64,000 nt of DNA. It comes from Burkholderiales bacterium PBB1. Its GTDB lineage: Bacteria; Pseudomonadota; Gammaproteobacteria; Burkholderiales; Burkholderiaceae_C. The position numbers and the translations under genes were made by a program. The stretch lies in assembly GCA_002255905.1 (NCBI GenBank), contig NKIN01000005.1:124001-188000 (forward strand), given 5' to 3'. The notes under the pieces were generated by a model, which was not told where the DNA came from, ran no database searches, and saw only the letters and a program-made list of their open reading frames with translations. Position 1 is the stretch's first letter; each line of letters starts with the position of its first letter. Positions 57,465 through 64,000 of this stretch are shown in pieces.

Positions 57465-58160
57465 TCAGTCGCCCTCGAGGAACCGCCGGCTGATGGGTCG
57501 GAACGCCGAGTCCAGTTCGTAGACGATCGGTACGCCGTTCGGAATTTCCAGTCCGATGATGTCGTCGTCGGAAATCTGGTCCAGGTGCTTCATCAGTGCG
57601 CGGATGCTGTTGCCATGCGCAGCCACGATCACCCGCTTGCCCGCGGCGATCGACGGCACGATGGTGCCGTTCCAGTAGGGGAGCACGCGTTCCACCGTGT
57701 CCTTCAAGCATTCGGTCAGCGGCACCTCGCCGGGCTGCAAGCCAGCGTAGCGCCGGTCGTTGCGTTCGCAGCGGGGGTCGGTGGGCTCAAGCGCTGGGGG
57801 CGGCGTGTCATAGCTGCGGCGCCATTGCAGAACTTGCGCATCACCGTATTTCGCAGCGGTGTCGGCCTTGTTCAGTCCTTCCAGTGCCCCGTAGTGGCGT
57901 TCGTTCAGGCGCCACGAGTTGATCACCGGCAGCCAGGTGCGATCGAGCTGATCGAGCGTGTGCCAAAGCGTCCACACGGCGCGCTTCAGGACCGAGGTGT
58001 AGGCGATGTCGAAATCGAGACCGGCCGCCTTGAGACGGCGACCCGCGGTACGCGCCTGCTCCACGCCCAGCGGTGTCAGATCGACGTCGACCCAGCCAGT
58101 GAAGCGGTTGTCCAGATTCCAGGTGGATTGCCCATGGCGGATCAGCACGAGTTGGGTCAT
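57465..58160 (-). CDS. gpmA: 2,3-bisphosphoglycerate-dependent phosphoglycerate mutase GpmA
   Basis: It interconverts 3- and 2-phosphoglycerate in glycolysis. The product is 231 residues. Phospho-His motif [10 protein letters not shown] is at the start, followed by [13 protein letters not shown] and [11 protein letters not shown]. The chosen ATG at 58160 gives the family length; the frame's upstream extension to 58223 is not homologous. A divergent regulatory gap separates it from the rhodanese gene. Confidence 0.95.
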   Translation of the reverse strand: MTQLVLIRHGQSTWNLDNRFTGWVDVDLTPLGVEQARTAGRRLKAAGLDFDIAYTSVLKRAVWTLWHTLDQLDRTWLPVINSWRLNERHYGALEGLNKADTAAKYGDAQVLQWRRSYDTPPPALEPTDPRCERNDRRYAGLQPGEVPLTECLKDTVERVLPYWNGTIVPSIAAGKRVIVAAHGNSIRALMKHLDQISDDDIIGLEIPNGVPIVYELDSAFRPISRRFLEGD

Positions 58161-58227
58161 GGCGGTGCGACGGATCGCGGTCAAGAAAGGAGGGGAATGA
58201 ATCGAACTCGGGAAAACCCCCAAATTC

Positions 58228-58233
58228 TATAAT
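58228..58233 (+). promoter_or_regulatory. TATAAT -10 in the gpmA/rhodanese divergent gap
   Basis: TATAAT at 58228-58233 would start transcription near 58240, leaving about 34 bases before GTG 58274. On the other strand the same AT core reads TATAGAAT and could serve gpmA. No good -35 is seen for either direction. Confidence 0.5.
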
Positions 58234-58273
58234 CTGCGGTTTTGCGATTGACCCACCCTGACCGGACCGCTTC

Positions 58274-58684
58274 GTGACCTTCTTTCTCAATAACTGGTTT
58301 TTGTTCGCGGCTGCGTTGGTCTCGGGCGGCCTGCTGGCCTGGCCGCTGCTGTCACGCGGCGCTGCCATCGGAGGCGTTTCCCCGGCCGAAGCAGTCAATC
58401 TGATCAACCGCGAGCGCGGTGTGCTGATCGACGTCAGCGAACCGGCCGAGTACCTCGCTGGCCACGCGGGTGGAGCGAAGAATGTGCCGTTCGGCACGCT
58501 CGAAACCGCCACCGACCTGCCGAAGAACAAGAGCGTCCCTGTGTTGCTGATGTGCCCGACCGGTGCACGAGCGAACCGCGGCGTGGCCATCCTGCGCAAG
58601 CGCGGCTATGAAAAGGCCAGCGCCATCAGCGGTGGCGTGGCCGCCTGGCGCGAGGCCAACCTGCCCATCGAGCGTTCTGCCTGA
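58274..58684 (+). CDS. Membrane-anchored rhodanese-domain protein
   Basis: This is a 136-residue protein with one N-terminal helix (NNWFLFAAALVSGGLLAWPL) and a rhodanese domain. The probable active Cys is in LLMCPTGARANRGV, and GVAAWREANLP is the usual end. It may transfer sulfane sulfur or act as a sulfurtransferase partner. It starts at GTG 58274 and is followed by grxC after 31 bases; the order rhodanese-grxC-secB-gpsA is common in proteobacteria. Confidence 0.88.
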   Translation: MTFFLNNWFLFAAALVSGGLLAWPLLSRGAAIGGVSPAEAVNLINRERGVLIDVSEPAEYLAGHAGGAKNVPFGTLETATDLPKNKSVPVLLMCPTGARANRGVAILRKRGYEKASAISGGVAAWREANLPIERSA

Positions 58685-58715
58685 CCCCCGTTGCCCTCGA
58701 CAGAGTCCATCCGCC

Positions 58716-58997
58716 ATGAGCCCGCATTCATCCATCACGATGTACACCACCGAGGTGTGCCCGTACTGCCTGCGCGCCAAGGCGCTCCTGAAAGCGCGCG
58801 GCGTCACCGAGATCGACGAAATCAGGGTCGACCGTGACCCGACGGCGCGCACTGCGATGATCGAACGCACCGGGCGGCGCACCGTGCCGCAGATCTTCAT
58901 CGGCGGCGCCCACATCGGCGGCTGCGATGACTTGATCGAGCTCGATCAGCGTGGCGGGCTGCTGCCGCTGTTGCAGCCGCAATCAGCCCCGGGCTGA
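58716..58997 (+). CDS. grxC: Glutaredoxin 3 (GrxC)
   Basis: This is a 93-residue thiol-disulfide oxidoreductase using glutathione. The dithiol active site CPYC sits in [15 protein letters not shown], the cis-Pro loop is [15 protein letters not shown] and the glutathione-binding GGCDDL follows. ATG 58716 gives the normal family length; the upstream open frame overlaps the rhodanese gene and is rejected. Confidence 0.95.
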   Translation: MSPHSSITMYTTEVCPYCLRAKALLKARGVTEIDEIRVDRDPTARTAMIERTGRRTVPQIFIGGAHIGGCDDLIELDQRGGLLPLLQPQSAPG

Positions 58998-59116
58998 CCC
59001 GAACGAGGCGCAAGCGCTTCGCTTCACGCGTTGGCAACCGCCAGGGCGGTCACACCCCATCCCCCATAATCCGGCCCCCAAGCGGTTGCCGCTCCAACAC
59101 CCACCAAGAGATTGCC

Positions 59117-59593
59117 ATGGCAGACGAAGACAACTCCCCGATGTTCCAGATCCAGCGCATCTACCTGAAGGATCTGTCGCTGGAACAACCCAATTCGCCG
59201 GCGATCTTCCTGGAGACACAGCAACCGCAGGTCGAGATCAACATCGGTGTCGGCGCAGACACCGTCGGCAATGACAACTACGAAGTCACGGTGCGCGTGA
59301 CCGTGACGGCCAAGGTCGGCGAGAAGACCCTGTTTCTGCTGGAGGCCAAGCAGGCGGGCATCTTCGAGATCCGCAACATCCCGCAAGACCAGTTGCAGCC
59401 GATCGTCAGCATCGCCTGCCCTGGCATCGTCTACCCTTACCTGCGCGCGATCGTGTCCGACATCTGCACCCGCGCCGGCTTCCCGCCCGTGACACTGGCC
59501 GAGATCAATTTCCAGGCGATGTACGAAAGCCAGAAGGCGGCGGCCGCCGAAGCGACTGCCAACGGCGCCGGCGGCAGCGCGCTCGTCAACTGA
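59117..59593 (+). CDS. secB: Protein-export chaperone SecB
   Basis: This is a cytoplasmic tetrameric chaperone that holds secretory proteins unfolded and passes them to SecA. The product is 158 residues. Family features are [43 protein letters not shown] and [23 protein letters not shown] in parts. CATAAT at 59065-59070 could be the -10, giving a leader of about 40 bases. gpsA lies 36 bases downstream. Confidence 0.97.
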   Translation: MADEDNSPMFQIQRIYLKDLSLEQPNSPAIFLETQQPQVEINIGVGADTVGNDNYEVTVRVTVTAKVGEKTLFLLEAKQAGIFEIRNIPQDQLQPIVSIACPGIVYPYLRAIVSDICTRAGFPPVTLAEINFQAMYESQKAAAAEATANGAGGSALVN

Positions 59594-59629
59594 TCACCAG
59601 CGTGTCCCCGGGCTGCTGATCGACACTCG

Positions 59630-60619
59630 GTGAAACTGAGCGTCCTCGGAGCAGGTGCCTGGGGCACTGCGCTGGCGATCAGCGCCAGCGCCCGCCATCC
59701 CACGCTGCTGTGGGCGCGGGACGCGGCGCAGGCCGAGGCGATGCGCCGGGAGCGTCGCAACCTGCGCTACCTCGCTGCCGCGGAGTTCCCGGCCGCCCTC
59801 CAAGTCACGGACGATTTCGACGCAGCCGTCGCGCATGCGAGCGGCGGGCTGTTGATCGTGGCGACGCCGATGTCCGGGCTCGCTCCGGTGCTGAGCGCCT
59901 TGCCACCAGGCCCGCAGGCGCCTGGCCTGTACTGGCTGTGCAAGGGCTTCCAGGAAGGCACTGGGCTGCTCGGGCACGAGTTGGCGCAGCAGATCTGGCC
60001 GGGTGGACGCGTGGGTGTGCTTTCCGGCCCGAGCTTCGCGCAGGAGGTGGCTGCGGGTCAGCCGACGGCGTTGGTCGCAGCCAGTCACGACGCTCGACTG
60101 GGCGAGCTAGCGGTGGCCGCATTGCACAGCGACAGCCTGCGCATCTACACGTCCGATGATCCTGTCGGCGTCGAGGTGGGGGGCGCGGTGAAGAACGTGA
60201 TGGCCATCGCCACCGGGCTGGCAGATGGTCTGCAACTCGGGTTCAACGCCCGCGCCGCGTTGATCACGCGCGGGCTGGCCGAGATGGTGCGACTGGGCAT
60301 GGCGCTGGGCGCCCGTCCAGACACCTTCATGGGCCTGAGCGGACTGGGTGACCTGGTGCTGACCGCCACCGGAGATCTCTCGCGCAATCGCACCGTGGGC
60401 CTGCGATTGGCACAAGGCCAGGCACTGACACAGATCGTCGCCGAACTCGGCCATGTGGCAGAAGGCGTGCTGAGCGCGGCCACCGTGCTCAAGCGTGCCC
60501 AGAAGCTGGGCGTCGAAATGCCGATCACCGCGGCCGTGGTCGACGTGCTCGAAGGGCGGGCCACGCCCCGTCAGGGTGTCGAGCGCTTGATGGGTCGCGG
60601 CCCGCGCCCCGAGCGCTGA
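59630..60619 (+). CDS. gpsA: Glycerol-3-phosphate dehydrogenase (NAD(P)+) GpsA
   Basis: It reduces dihydroxyacetone phosphate to sn-glycerol-3-phosphate for phospholipids. The product is 329 residues from GTG 59630. The dinucleotide loop is [12 protein letters not shown], the substrate region is [19 protein letters not shown], the catalytic Lys lies in [14 protein letters not shown], and [12 protein letters not shown] follows. secB-gpsA linkage is widespread. It converges on trmL with only nine bases between the stops. Confidence 0.97.
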   Translation: MKLSVLGAGAWGTALAISASARHPTLLWARDAAQAEAMRRERRNLRYLAAAEFPAALQVTDDFDAAVAHASGGLLIVATPMSGLAPVLSALPPGPQAPGLYWLCKGFQEGTGLLGHELAQQIWPGGRVGVLSGPSFAQEVAAGQPTALVAASHDARLGELAVAALHSDSLRIYTSDDPVGVEVGGAVKNVMAIATGLADGLQLGFNARAALITRGLAEMVRLGMALGARPDTFMGLSGLGDLVLTATGDLSRNRTVGLRLAQGQALTQIVAELGHVAEGVLSAATVLKRAQKLGVEMPITAAVVDVLEGRATPRQGVERLMGRGPRPER

Positions 60620-60628
60620 GGCTGACAG

Positions 60629-61099
60629 TCACGCGCCTCCGGCATAGCCGTTCTGGCGCCACGCCTCGAACACCGCGACGGCAACGGCATTGCTCAGGTT
60701 CAGGCTGCGCTGCCCCGGACGCAGCGGCAGTCTGACACGCCGGTCTTCGGCGAACGTGTCTCGGAGGGATGGCGGCAATCCGGCCGTTTCCGACCCGAAC
60801 ACCAGCCAGTCGCCCGCTTGCCAGGCTGTTGTCGCGAGGGTGGCCCGGCCGCGCGTGGTGAAAGCGAAGCAGCGGGCCGGATCGGGCTGCATGGTGGCCA
60901 GAAACCGTTCCCACGACGCGTGACGTTGCACGCTTGCGTGCTCGTGGTAATCCAGCCCGGCACGCTGCAGCAGCTTGTCGTCCATCGAAAAACCCAAGGG
61001 TTCGATCAGATGCAGTGCGCAGCCCGTGTTGGCGGCCAGCCGAATCACGTTACCGGTGTTCGGCGGAATTTCGGGATGCACCAGGACGATGTTGAACAT
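60629..61099 (-). CDS. trmL: tRNA (cytidine(34)-2'-O)-methyltransferase TrmL
   Basis: This is a SPOUT-fold enzyme of 156 residues that methylates the wobble ribose of certain leucine tRNAs. NIVLVHPEIPPNTGNVIRL, WLVFGSETAGLP and RSLNLSNAVAVAVFEAW form the knot and SAM site. ATG 61099 fits the family, and the frame's extension upstream lies in comF. The comF stop is two bases before the trmL start, so the two genes are probably translated from one mRNA. Confidence 0.94.
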   Translation of the reverse strand: MFNIVLVHPEIPPNTGNVIRLAANTGCALHLIEPLGFSMDDKLLQRAGLDYHEHASVQRHASWERFLATMQPDPARCFAFTTRGRATLATTAWQAGDWLVFGSETAGLPPSLRDTFAEDRRVRLPLRPGQRSLNLSNAVAVAVFEAWRQNGYAGGA

Positions 61100-61101
61100 C
61101 G

Positions 61102-61833
61102 TCAATGCTCCGGAGGCAGCGTGCGGGCCACCACCCACACCTGCACCGACCGCGCCCCGGCTTCGAGCAGCACCCGACTCAGCTCGTCGGCCGTCGCCTG
61201 GGTCGTCATCACATCGTCGACGAGGGCGATCCGGCGCCCGACGACATCGGCGCGCCGGGTCGGTTCAACGGCAAACGCCCCCCGCACGTTGGCCAGCCGG
61301 CGATCGCGAGGCAGCGAGAGCTGGCAGGGTGTCTCCCGGATGCGCAGCAGCAGATGGGGATCGGCCCGAACACCAAGTCGCTGCGCACAACGGCGGGCCA
61401 GCTCCCACGACTGGTTGTAGCCACGTTCCCGCCATCGCTGCGCCGCCAGCGGCACCGGCAGAACGCAATCGGGCATCTCACTGCTGTGGCGCTGGCATTC
61501 GGCGATCAGCAGGTCGCACAGCGCTCCGCTCAGGTCGAGTCCGCCGTGGTACTTGAAGTCGCTGATCAGGCGGTCCCAGGGGTGGGTGTAGTCCACGGCA
61601 GCGATGGCACTGCCGAAGTGCGGTGGCCTGCGCAGGCAACCACCGCACAGCGCGACATCGGCCACCAGCCGCACCGCGCAGTGCTGACATCGCCGGGCTG
61701 GCGCCGCGAACCGCGCAGTGCAGCTCTGGCAAATCCGCCCATGACCCCATCCATGACAGACGGCGCACTGGCTCGGCCAGCGATGCTGCCGTGCCAGTCG
61801 CACCAGGCGTGAGAGTTCGGTCTGCGCATGCAC
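61102..61833 (-). CDS. ComF-family phosphoribosyltransferase-like protein
   Basis: This is a 243-residue protein. The N-terminal region is cysteine-rich with zinc-finger pairs (CAVCHG, CQSC, CQHC, CGGC). The C-terminal half has a type I phosphoribosyltransferase fold with loop RIALVDDVMTTQATADEL. ComF proteins act in DNA uptake during competence in several bacteria, and the homologue GntX is involved in nutrition. The role here is open. The start is GTG 61833; an ATG at 61829 is out of frame. A 20-base gap separates it from divergent bioC, and both starts have -10 hexamers six bases away. Confidence 0.85.
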   Translation of the reverse strand: MHAQTELSRLVRLARQHRWPSQCAVCHGWGHGRICQSCTARFAAPARRCQHCAVRLVADVALCGGCLRRPPHFGSAIAAVDYTHPWDRLISDFKYHGGLDLSGALCDLLIAECQRHSSEMPDCVLPVPLAAQRWRERGYNQSWELARRCAQRLGVRADPHLLLRIRETPCQLSLPRDRRLANVRGAFAVEPTRRADVVGRRIALVDDVMTTQATADELSRVLLEAGARSVQVWVVARTLPPEH

Positions 61834-61853
61834 GTGCTCAATATACTGGGCTG
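61834..61853. promoter_or_regulatory. Overlapping divergent -10 elements between comF and bioC
   Basis: In these 20 bases, AATATACT at 61840-61847 reads as TATACT (61842-61847) on the plus strand and TATATT (61845-61840) on the minus strand. Each hexamer stands exactly six bases from its start codon (ATG 61854; GTG 61833). Both transcripts would begin on the start codon, without leader or ribosome binding site. The -35 regions would lie inside the opposite genes and are weak. Confidence 0.55.
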
Positions 61854-62765
61854 ATGTCAGGCAGCAGCGCGGCAGCGCGATCGATCGATGACACCGCGGT
61901 CGCGGCCGTCCAGCGGCGCCTTGGGCGGCTGGCGCAGCCGCCGTGGTTGCATGTGGAAATCGCCGGGCGGATGGCCGAGCGACTGCTGCTGTTCAAGGCG
62001 ACGCCACGCCGCATCGTCGACTGGTCGTCGTTTCTCGGCGCCGGTGCATCGCGTCTTACCACCACGTTCCCCGATGCGGCGATCGTTGCCGTCGAGCCCA
62101 ACGGCAGCCTGGTCGAGCGCAGCCGAGCGCAGCTGCGGCCTCCCTGGTGGGCGCCACGGCGCTGGACCGCACCGGCTGCCGAGGCCGTCCTGGAGTCAGC
62201 GCCCGGGCTCGGTGACGCGCAACTGGTGTGGGCGAACATGGCGCTGCACGGCGTTGCAAATCCCCCCGCGCTGATGCAGCGCTGGCAGCAGATGCTGGCC
62301 CCCAGCGGGTTCGTGATGTTCTCGTGCCTGGGCCCCGACACGGTGCGAGAACTGACGTCGGTGTACGCGCAGCTGCGCTGGCCCTCGCCGACGATCGCGT
62401 TCGTCGACATGCACGACCTGGGCGACATGCTGGTGCACGCGGGGTTTGCTGACCCGGTGATGGACCAGGAGCGACTCACCGTGCACTGGAACAGCGCAGA
62501 GGCCCTGTGCAGCGACCTGCGTTTGCTCGGTGGCAATGTGTCGCCGGATCGATTCCCCGGCTTGCGCACCCCACGCTGGCTGTGCCGTATGCACAGCGCA
62601 CTCGAGTCCCTGCGCGACGACAGCGGCCGGTTTGCACTGACATTCGAGATCGTCTACGGCCACGCCTTCAAGGGCGAGGCGACCGCGAACGCCGCGACCG
62701 AGACCCAGGTTTCTCTCGAAGAAATGCGGCGTCTTCTGCCGTCAGCAAGGAAGACCGTCGTTTGA
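61854..62765 (+). CDS. bioC: BioC-like SAM methyltransferase (malonyl-ACP O-methyltransferase candidate)
   Basis: This is a 303-residue class I methyltransferase. The SAM loop region is degenerate: SFLGAGASRLTTTFPDAAIVAVEP. The later part FSCLGPDTVRELTSVYAQLRWP and FVDMHDLGDMLVHAGFADPVMDQERLTV is characteristic of BioC-type enzymes, which start biotin synthesis by capping malonyl-ACP. SLEEMRRLLP is near the end. It lies next to comF as in relatives. No other bio gene is in the window, so the assignment rests on motif recall. ATG 61854 lies 20 bases from the comF start. Confidence 0.72.
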   Translation: MSGSSAAARSIDDTAVAAVQRRLGRLAQPPWLHVEIAGRMAERLLLFKATPRRIVDWSSFLGAGASRLTTTFPDAAIVAVEPNGSLVERSRAQLRPPWWAPRRWTAPAAEAVLESAPGLGDAQLVWANMALHGVANPPALMQRWQQMLAPSGFVMFSCLGPDTVRELTSVYAQLRWPSPTIAFVDMHDLGDMLVHAGFADPVMDQERLTVHWNSAEALCSDLRLLGGNVSPDRFPGLRTPRWLCRMHSALESLRDDSGRFALTFEIVYGHAFKGEATANAATETQVSLEEMRRLLPSARKTVV

Positions 62766-62783
62766 GTGCGGACCCCGTGGTCG

Positions 62784-62859
62784 TATAAACTCGCATCATC
62801 AAAAAAGGCAAGGCACGCTGTATGCACGCAGCGTGCGGTCAGGGAGTTTGCGATCCCTG
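62784..62859 (+). promoter_or_regulatory. Promoter and two-hairpin leader before the DUF2244-cox genes
   Basis: TATAAA at 62784-62789 is a plausible -10. Downstream, GCACGCTG (62813-62820) and CAGCGTGC (62829-62836) form a perfect eight-pair stem with an eight-base loop. CAGGGA (62840-62845) and TCCCTG (62854-62859) form a second stem. Both lie in the 135-base gap before ATG 62901. They might regulate or stabilise the cox mRNA. Confidence 0.45.
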
Positions 62860-62900
62860 CCGATCTTGTCTTGCCCAAGTCAATCAGCCGTTACCTCGAG

Positions 62901-63470
62901 ATGTCCACCTGCTCCTACGGTCACACTGCCGCCGCGCCCGCGCTGCCGGCGGCATGGCGTTTTGGCAGAGAAAGCGACCCGGCCGGTAGCGAGTGGTCGG
63001 TCGAGTGGCTGTTGAAGCGTAATTGTTCGATGGCTCCTCGGCAGTTGTTCGCGATATTCGGTGCGTTGTGCGTCTTGTCGCTCGCGATCGCTGCGTATTT
63101 CTGGTGGCAGGGCGCCACGGTGATCATGGCGTTCGCCTGGGTGGAGTTGCTCGCTGTGGGCACGGCCTTGCTGATGTATTCACGGCACGCGGCCGACCAC
63201 GAAAACATTGCTCTGCGCAAGGGCAAGCTCACGGTGGCGCACACCTCGGGCAACACGGTCGAGACCGCTGAGTTCGCGCCCGAATGGGTCAGTGTCGAGC
63301 CGGTGACTGGAGACGAATCGCTGATCGAGGTCTTCGGACAGGGCCGGCGGATAGAAGTGGGGCGCTTCGTGCGCCCGGAATTGAGGCGGCAGTTGGCCAA
63401 TGAACTGCGACATGCGGTTCGGCTGGCGCGGTTGCGCCCCCAAGGTGCTTTGCCCCCGGCAGAGCTTTGA
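62901..63470 (+). CDS. DUF2244 membrane protein upstream of cytochrome oxidase genes
   Basis: This is a 189-residue protein with two hydrophobic segments (RQLFAIFGALCVLSLAIAAYF and VIMAFAWVELLAVGTALLMY) and a C-terminal soluble part including WVSVEP and EVFGQGRRIEVGRFV, the DUF2244 pattern. In many proteobacteria this gene sits beside cox genes, and a role in oxidase assembly is supposed but unproven. ATG 62901 is preferred; upstream in-frame sequence falls in the hairpin leader. coxB follows after 14 bases. Confidence 0.8.
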   Translation: MSTCSYGHTAAAPALPAAWRFGRESDPAGSEWSVEWLLKRNCSMAPRQLFAIFGALCVLSLAIAAYFWWQGATVIMAFAWVELLAVGTALLMYSRHAADHENIALRKGKLTVAHTSGNTVETAEFAPEWVSVEPVTGDESLIEVFGQGRRIEVGRFVRPELRRQLANELRHAVRLARLRPQGALPPAEL

Positions 63471-63484
63471 CAACACGAGCAGTC

Positions 63485-64000
63485 ATGATGAACACGATGA
63501 AAGCAATTTCCACGAAGGCCTCGCACGCGGTGTTGGGCGCGAGCCTGTGGGCGGTCTCGACACTGGCCTCGGCCACCAACGACCTGCCAGGTGGCCCGGC
63601 GGTCAATCAGATCGATTTGCATCCCGCTGTGACGAAGATTGCCGAAGACCAGCGCTATCTGCACTATCTGATGATGGTGATCTGCCTGGTCATCTTCGTT
63701 GCCGTGTTCGGCGTCATGTTCTATTCGATCTTCGTGCACCGCAAATCGAAAGGCGCGAAGTCGGCCAACTTCCATGAGAGCACGTCGGTCGAGATCGCCT
63801 GGACGGTGGTGCCGTTCATCATCGTGATCGGCATGGCCTTGCCAGCCACGAAGGTGGTCGTTGCGATGAAGGACACTAGCTCGGCCGATCTGACGATCAA
63901 GGCCACGGGCATGCAGTGGAAGTGGGGTTACGACTACCTGAATGGCGAGGGCGCAGGCATCGGTTTCGTGTCGACGCTGGATTCCGCGCAGCGTCAGATG
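63485..64000 (+). CDS. coxB: Cytochrome c oxidase subunit II CoxB, 5' part (runs off the window)
   Basis: This is the electron-entry subunit of an aa3-type oxidase, and the first 172 residues are visible. The signal-like N-terminus ends near ALASATNDLPGGPAVN. Two membrane helices (LMMVICLVIFVAVFGVMFYSI and IAWTVVPFIIVIGMALPATKV) are the usual subunit II hairpin, followed by the first strand of the cupredoxin domain with GMQWKWGYDY. The CuA site would lie beyond position 64000. ATG 63485 and ATG 63488 are adjacent starts. Confidence 0.95.
   Translation, partial: MMNTMKAISTKASHAVLGASLWAVSTLASATNDLPGGPAVNQIDLHPAVTKIAEDQRYLHYLMMVICLVIFVAVFGVMFYSIFVHRKSKGAKSANFHESTSVEIAWTVVPFIIVIGMALPATKVVVAMKDTSSADLTIKATGMQWKWGYDYLNGEGAGIGFVSTLDSAQRQM

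Noticed and set aside
1-64000. CRISPR arrays, insertion sequences, prophage, toxin-antitoxin or defence genes
   Set aside because: I looked for regular direct repeats, transposase or integrase motifs and typical defence domains and saw none. The region is housekeeping chromosome.

Overview
This window reads as a chromosome segment from a betaproteobacterium of the order Burkholderiales. The DNA is GC-rich, with strong G/C preference at third codon positions, and the genes are densely packed. Rubrivivax, Leptothrix or Sphaerotilus relatives are the most likely source. That placement is inferred from gene order: an uninterrupted mraZ-to-lpxC division and wall cluster, hemL next to a ThiD-like kinase and a rubredoxin, yqgE-ruvX-pyrR-pyrB-pyrX, and comF/bioC beside the cox genes. 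I see no insertion sequence, prophage, CRISPR array, tRNA or plasmid function. This is core chromosome, and the only gaps without a protein gene longer than 300 bases are filled by the RNase P RNA.

Layout. Positions 1-3110 hold a porin cut by the window edge, an acyl-CoA thioesterase and an Atm1-type ABC exporter. Positions 3235-6334 are a complete glutamate/aspartate ABC importer (gltIJKL), followed by the catalytic dihydroorotase pyrC, a NYN-LOTUS protein, a DUF3025 protein, the protease htpX and rnpB. Positions 10541-16800 carry a drug exporter, a periplasmic alpha-carbonic anhydrase, a large GGDEF-EAL sensor and an NnrU-like membrane protein. Positions 16950-35617 are the division and cell wall (dcw) cluster: mraZ, rsmH, ftsL, ftsI, murE, murF, mraY, murD, ftsW, murG, murC, ddlB, ftsQ, ftsA, ftsZ and lpxC. 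Most of its genes overlap by ATGA or TGATG junctions behind a clear promoter. On the minus strand, 35864-40376 holds yqiA, the peptidoglycan-recycling ligase mpl, hemL and a ThiD-like kinase. Positions 40541-51391 run from a rubredoxin into a type IV pilus chemosensory system (pilG, pilH, pilI, pilJ, chpA) that ends with a diguanylate cyclase. After a photolyase comes the pyrimidine group yqgE-ruvX-pyrR-pyrB-pyrX, then an acyltransferase, gpmA, rhodanese, grxC, secB, gpsA, trmL, comF, bioC, a DUF2244 gene and the start of coxB.

How the parts fit. The dcw genes supply the lipid II pathway and the divisome, and mpl next to it recycles wall peptide. Pyrimidine synthesis is split: active PyrC sits at 6.4 kb, while the dihydroorotase-like partner beside pyrB has lost its metal ligands. 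Pilus signalling, c-di-GMP turnover and the chemosensory kinase are physically linked.

The observations I rate highest are these. Several genes have a -10 hexamer exactly six bases before the start codon, which predicts leaderless mRNAs; one case is a 20-base divergent gap between comF and bioC. A sharply bounded patch inside rsmH has about half A/T at third positions. PilJ has almost no periplasmic domain. A ThiD paralogue has Asp in place of the usual catalytic Cys. No wholly new system is evident.
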